From positions 342,451,793 through 342,515,792 of the forward strand of contig NC_081408.1 in assembly GCF_030272615.1 (NCBI RefSeq): a stretch of 64,000 nt of DNA, given 5' to 3'. Origin of the DNA: Cryptomeria japonica (lineage: Eukaryota; Streptophyta; Pinopsida; Cupressales; Cupressaceae). This document shows, piece by piece, positions 60,787 to 64,000 of the stretch. Position 1 is the stretch's first letter. Every line of letters starts with the position of its first letter. Below the pieces are notes generated by a model, which saw only the letters and a program-made list of their open reading frames with translations, was not told the DNA's origin and did no database searches. A program made the translations under genes and the position numbers.

Positions 60787-61070
60787 TGTAAGTTGTTTGA
60801 AGCCTCTCGATCTGAGAACTCTGAGTGCCTACTGTAACTCCGCCGCTGCTTCTTCCTTCCAGCGTTGAACTAAAATCCTAGAAACCCTAGAATGTAAGGC
60901 GTTTAAGCTTAAGGGACCATTTTTACGGGTAAGATATTAAAGTAAAATCCTATAAATTTGACATAGTCAAGGTAATAAGCATGCCCATGTGAACAGTGTT
61001 ATAAAATAATTAAACCGAGTGTAATGGCCGTAGTTGTTAGTGATAGTAGACTATTTTTACGGGTAAATGA
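60787..61070 (-). promoter_or_regulatory. RPS14 5' UTR and promoter-proximal region
   Basis: A telo-box AAACCCTAG lies at 60882-60890, a motif typical of plant translation-apparatus gene promoters. A 14-bp sequence ATTTTTACGGGTAA occurs exactly twice, at 60919-60932 and 61053-61066. Between the telo-box and the ATG lies a ~95-bp CT/GA-rich stretch suited to a 5' UTR. Confidence 0.65.
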
Positions 61071-61190
61071 GAAACAATGCAAGTTAAAATATTAACATGA
61101 GTTATTTTCTCAAACTAAATATAAGTTAAATATTTTCTAAAACTTTTAACCATTCTCTTGTATGAGATGAGTTTATCATGTTTAAAGATT

Positions 61191-62417
61191 TCATTCAAGT
61201 GATTCTTCAAGAGCGATAATGGATTCATCTAGGAAATTGATATTCAAAGATTTGGTGTCTAGAAGTGGCATTTCGGTCAAATGATTTTTCACCACTTGTC
61301 TATTGATTTCCTTTTGATCAACATAATAAATATCAAATTCATTGAGCAACATAATTTGTTTAGTCATTCTCCTTGTCATAGATGATTTTGACAAAGATAA
61401 TTGAGAAGGTCAATTTTGATAAAAAAATATTAGTTTGATGTTTGAGCATGTAGTACCTTAATGTCTATAGAGCAAATTCCATAACTAAACATGCATTTTT
61501 CTATAGATGTGTAATTAACTTCATATCCAACTAATGTTTCATTGGTATAGTAAGTAGCCTTTCCCTCCTTTGAGCATCATGTTGTGCTAGACGGCTCCTA
61601 AAGGAACCCATATAGCTAAAATGTATTGAATAAATGACTTGTTCATGATAGATGCCATGAGAACTATTGGATTAGCTAGATAGATTTTTAGTTGAGCAAA
61701 GGCATATTGACATTGCTCATCCTAATGATAATATACAAATTCTTGTTTACAAGATGCAAGGATGTATAGCATTTATTTGCAAGGTAAGAAATGAATCTTG
61801 TGTAGCCTAAAGTTTTCCTTGTAACCTACATAGTTATTTAATATTTAATGGTTAAGTCATCTCTATGGTTGATTTGAATTCGATAGGGTCCACTTCTATA
61901 CCTTTTTCTAGAAATCATGAAGCATAGTAGTTAATCCAACATGATACCAAATATACACTTCTTAGGGTTGACATATACTCTATATTCCCTTGGCCTATAA
62001 AAAATTGTTGTAGTATTGTAGAAAGCTCAATTGTAGCTTTTTACTTGTCTAATGATTTTTCCAAATAGTAATTAACAAACCCATGAAGCATGTCATGAAA
62101 TATTACTACCATTGTTTGCTAACGGGTTGCCATGGCATTCTTCAAATCCAAAGGAATAACTCGGTAGCAAAACCTTTAGGTGTAAATTAGATATGAGTAT
62201 AGCGAAAAAAATCTAAGCATGAGCGACAACATTTCAATCTTGTAGTGAGGTCAACTATCATGACAATATTAGGCAAGAGAAAATTGTCCTTAAGACATGC
62301 TTTATTGAGATCTCTAAAATTTGTACATACACAAATTCCTTTGGGCTTCTTGCTAATAGGGATAATGTTGGATATCCGATCAAAATAATTAATGAGCCAA
62401 ATGAATCCAACTTGCAA
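61191..62417 (-). pseudogene. Degenerate gypsy RT and RNase H
   Basis: Right to left: RT block 2 (FDRISNIIPISKKPKG, CVCTNFRDLNKACLKDNF) at 62380-62270, LPNIVMIVDLT, then many stops. The RNase H start is at ~61735-61620 (DEQCQYAFAQLKIYLANPIV in pieces, PIVLMASIMNKSF), and a distal RNase H part at 61394-61191 (RRMTKQIMLLNEFDIYYV). The block order fits a Tat/Athila-like pol. No catalytic FxDD box is readable. A fossil with no borders seen. Confidence 0.72.
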
Positions 62418-64000
62418 AAGTTTTTGTAATTATTCTTTGATCAAGAGAGCAATTTGGGATGCATATTTGGTAACATGTTTTTCATAGGTTTAGCAACTAG
62501 ATGTACAACAAGATAATGCACTACTAATTATGGATCTAATCCAAGCATGTCAACATATGAGTAGGAAAAAATATTTGTTGATTATTTAAGTGTAACATAA
62601 ATGATTTGCCTTTCTATTGGAGTTAAAGCTACAACTATTTAGGTGATCCTTTTATCTTTGTTTGTGTTGAGATTAATTTCTCTATTTTTCTCAACCAAGA
62701 GTGTTGACCCATCTTGTAAGTACAAAGGTATGGAGTGAAGGTTGAACTCCTCATCCATTACCACTCAAAGGAGTTTGTACTAGTGGACATGTCCTCATTT
62801 TCCTAAATTTCATTTTTTCCTTCATTTTTCTTTTTCTATTTCTTGTACTAGTGGACCTAATACCTTTGAGATTATGACAAAATCAAATGAAATAATAGAG
62901 ATATTCCATATTCAATATTTTGAAATTTTATTACAAAGAGAAATATACAAATATATAAACATCTTGGATCCATGAATCAAGGAGACGGCATAGCCAAGAG
63001 GTAGAGTTTAATCAAATGATGGGTTGATTCAATATGATTGAGAACTAGGTGCAATATTACATTCGAAATGAACAATATTTCAAGTGAAGTGAGATATTTA
63101 CACCACACACACACACATATTATGATTTGAAGATTGTAAACACTTCTTAGCTAATCTTGAACTGATATATTGATTGAATGGAGATGCGATTGATTGTAGT
63201 ATTTCATATTTATAATGAGCACTTGCACCCCAATGAGGTGTAATGGTTACACCGTTAGCAAGATATGCTTTGAGTAATATATTAGAGGGCAAGTAAAAGT
63301 TGTAAGAAATGAACATTGTCTTGTTTAGGAGTAATTATTTAGAATATGAAGAAGTTGAGAAATACAACTTCAAAGATCCCAAGAACACCTACAAGCAAAA
63401 TACCTGTCACAAGAGAAGAATGGAGGCAAAAAATCAATAATGGCTCTGAAGAAAAAGATTATCATTCAGAGAGAAAATGAAAAAAAAAAAAATACAATAC
63501 AATCCTTATAAAAGGAGATTGTGCAACCCTAAAAGGTGTGCAACCCTTGTAAAGACGTCAATCTAGGATCTAACCCTAAACTACTATTTATCCATAAATA
63601 AACTTAAATTTCAATCTCTAAGCATATTTTATTCAAGATATAAGCAAACATCGAATATGGATATAAAAACACTCATAGATATATCATTATAATGCACATG
63701 AATAATACAATATCCAATACTAAGAAGTTCTTATTTCCTACTTAGGCTTCCAAATTGCCTTAAGAATATACAAGAAGATGCATCCGTCGATCTTTAGTCT
63801 GAGTCGCTTCCTTCTGTCTTTTGAACGTAGAGAGAACAAGAATCAGGCGCTTTTTCCGCCCAACCTTGAAGCTTACACTTCCCCGGAATTCTTGGTCAAT
63901 CAAGAATACCCGACCCTGCACGAATTGGTTTAACCAAAGAATTCGAAAGCAAGAGGGAATCTGGTGCATGCCTAGGTAATATATGCATTTTCATTTTTCC
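62418..64000. other. Unassigned sequence at the right end
   Basis: The part next to 62418 may continue the pol fossil (minus strand). A CA repeat sits at 63103-63117. A 69-codon minus frame at 63760-63969 is less AT-rich than its surroundings but matches nothing I recognise. Confidence 0.4.

Noticed and set aside
62990-63032. tRNA-like A-box TAGCCAAGAGG with a possible B-box GGTTGATTC
   Set aside because: Spacing between the boxes is too short for a tRNA, and no acceptor stem or A-tail was seen.
63760-63969. 69-codon minus frame in a less AT-rich block
   Set aside because: I considered an organellar insert or a gene exon, but no motif could be matched, so no function is claimed.

Overview
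The window looks like repeat-dense nuclear DNA of a seed plant, probably a gymnosperm. The evidence is nested Ty3/gypsy retrotransposons with long LTRs, tRNA-derived SINE and LINE remnants, an intron-rich plant-type ribosomal protein gene with a 3.75 kb first intron, and AT-rich filler between them. The conifer-like assignment is an inference from element types and intron size, not a proven identification. LAYOUT. 1-6476: parts of two Tat-like Ty3/gypsy elements in tandem that share one LTR (4874-5651). The left copy keeps protease and the integrase C-terminus but lacks the RT/RNase H/integrase core, and it carries an antisense plant-mobile-domain (PMD) ORF (3077-3631). 6477-16861: a chromodomain-bearing Tekay/Del-type chromovirus on the plus strand, with a truncated 5' LTR and a full 3.57 kb 3' LTR. 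17281-27250: a second member of the same family on the minus strand, flanked by the 5-bp target duplication TTTTG. The two elements sit tail to tail. 27251-31378: old filler with a LINE ORF1 (DUF4283-like) fragment, a SINE with an 11-bp target duplication, and a degenerate gypsy gag. 31379-42737: a structurally bounded Tat-like element (1.07 kb LTRs, target duplication CATAC) with gag, protease, a G-patch domain and only the start of RT. Its leader and tail are full of tandem repeats. 42738-56134: decayed retroelement DNA, including a gypsy RT fragment, an old LTR pair, a LINE insertion with a 19-bp target duplication, short tandem repeats, an inverted LTR-like repeat and a LINE 3' end. 56135-60786 (minus): the only apparently intact host gene, cytosolic 40S ribosomal protein S14 (uS11), six exons, 151 aa, with a telo-box just upstream. 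60891-64000: a degenerate gypsy RT/RNase H fragment and unassigned sequence. HOW IT WORKS TOGETHER. Only RPS14 appears to have a cellular role. No retroelement here has an intact polyprotein. The most unusual structure is an array of 21-nt-spaced mini-hairpins near the 3' end of all four Tekay LTRs, in which stem sequences change in a compensatory way while the loop (CGTAT) is kept. Also notable are matching GCGTCTGTG-repeat leaders upstream of the sense gag region and of the antisense PMD ORF in the Tat-like element, and a two-variant higher-order tandem repeat at 40730-41450. All identities are by eye; no database search or folding program was run.
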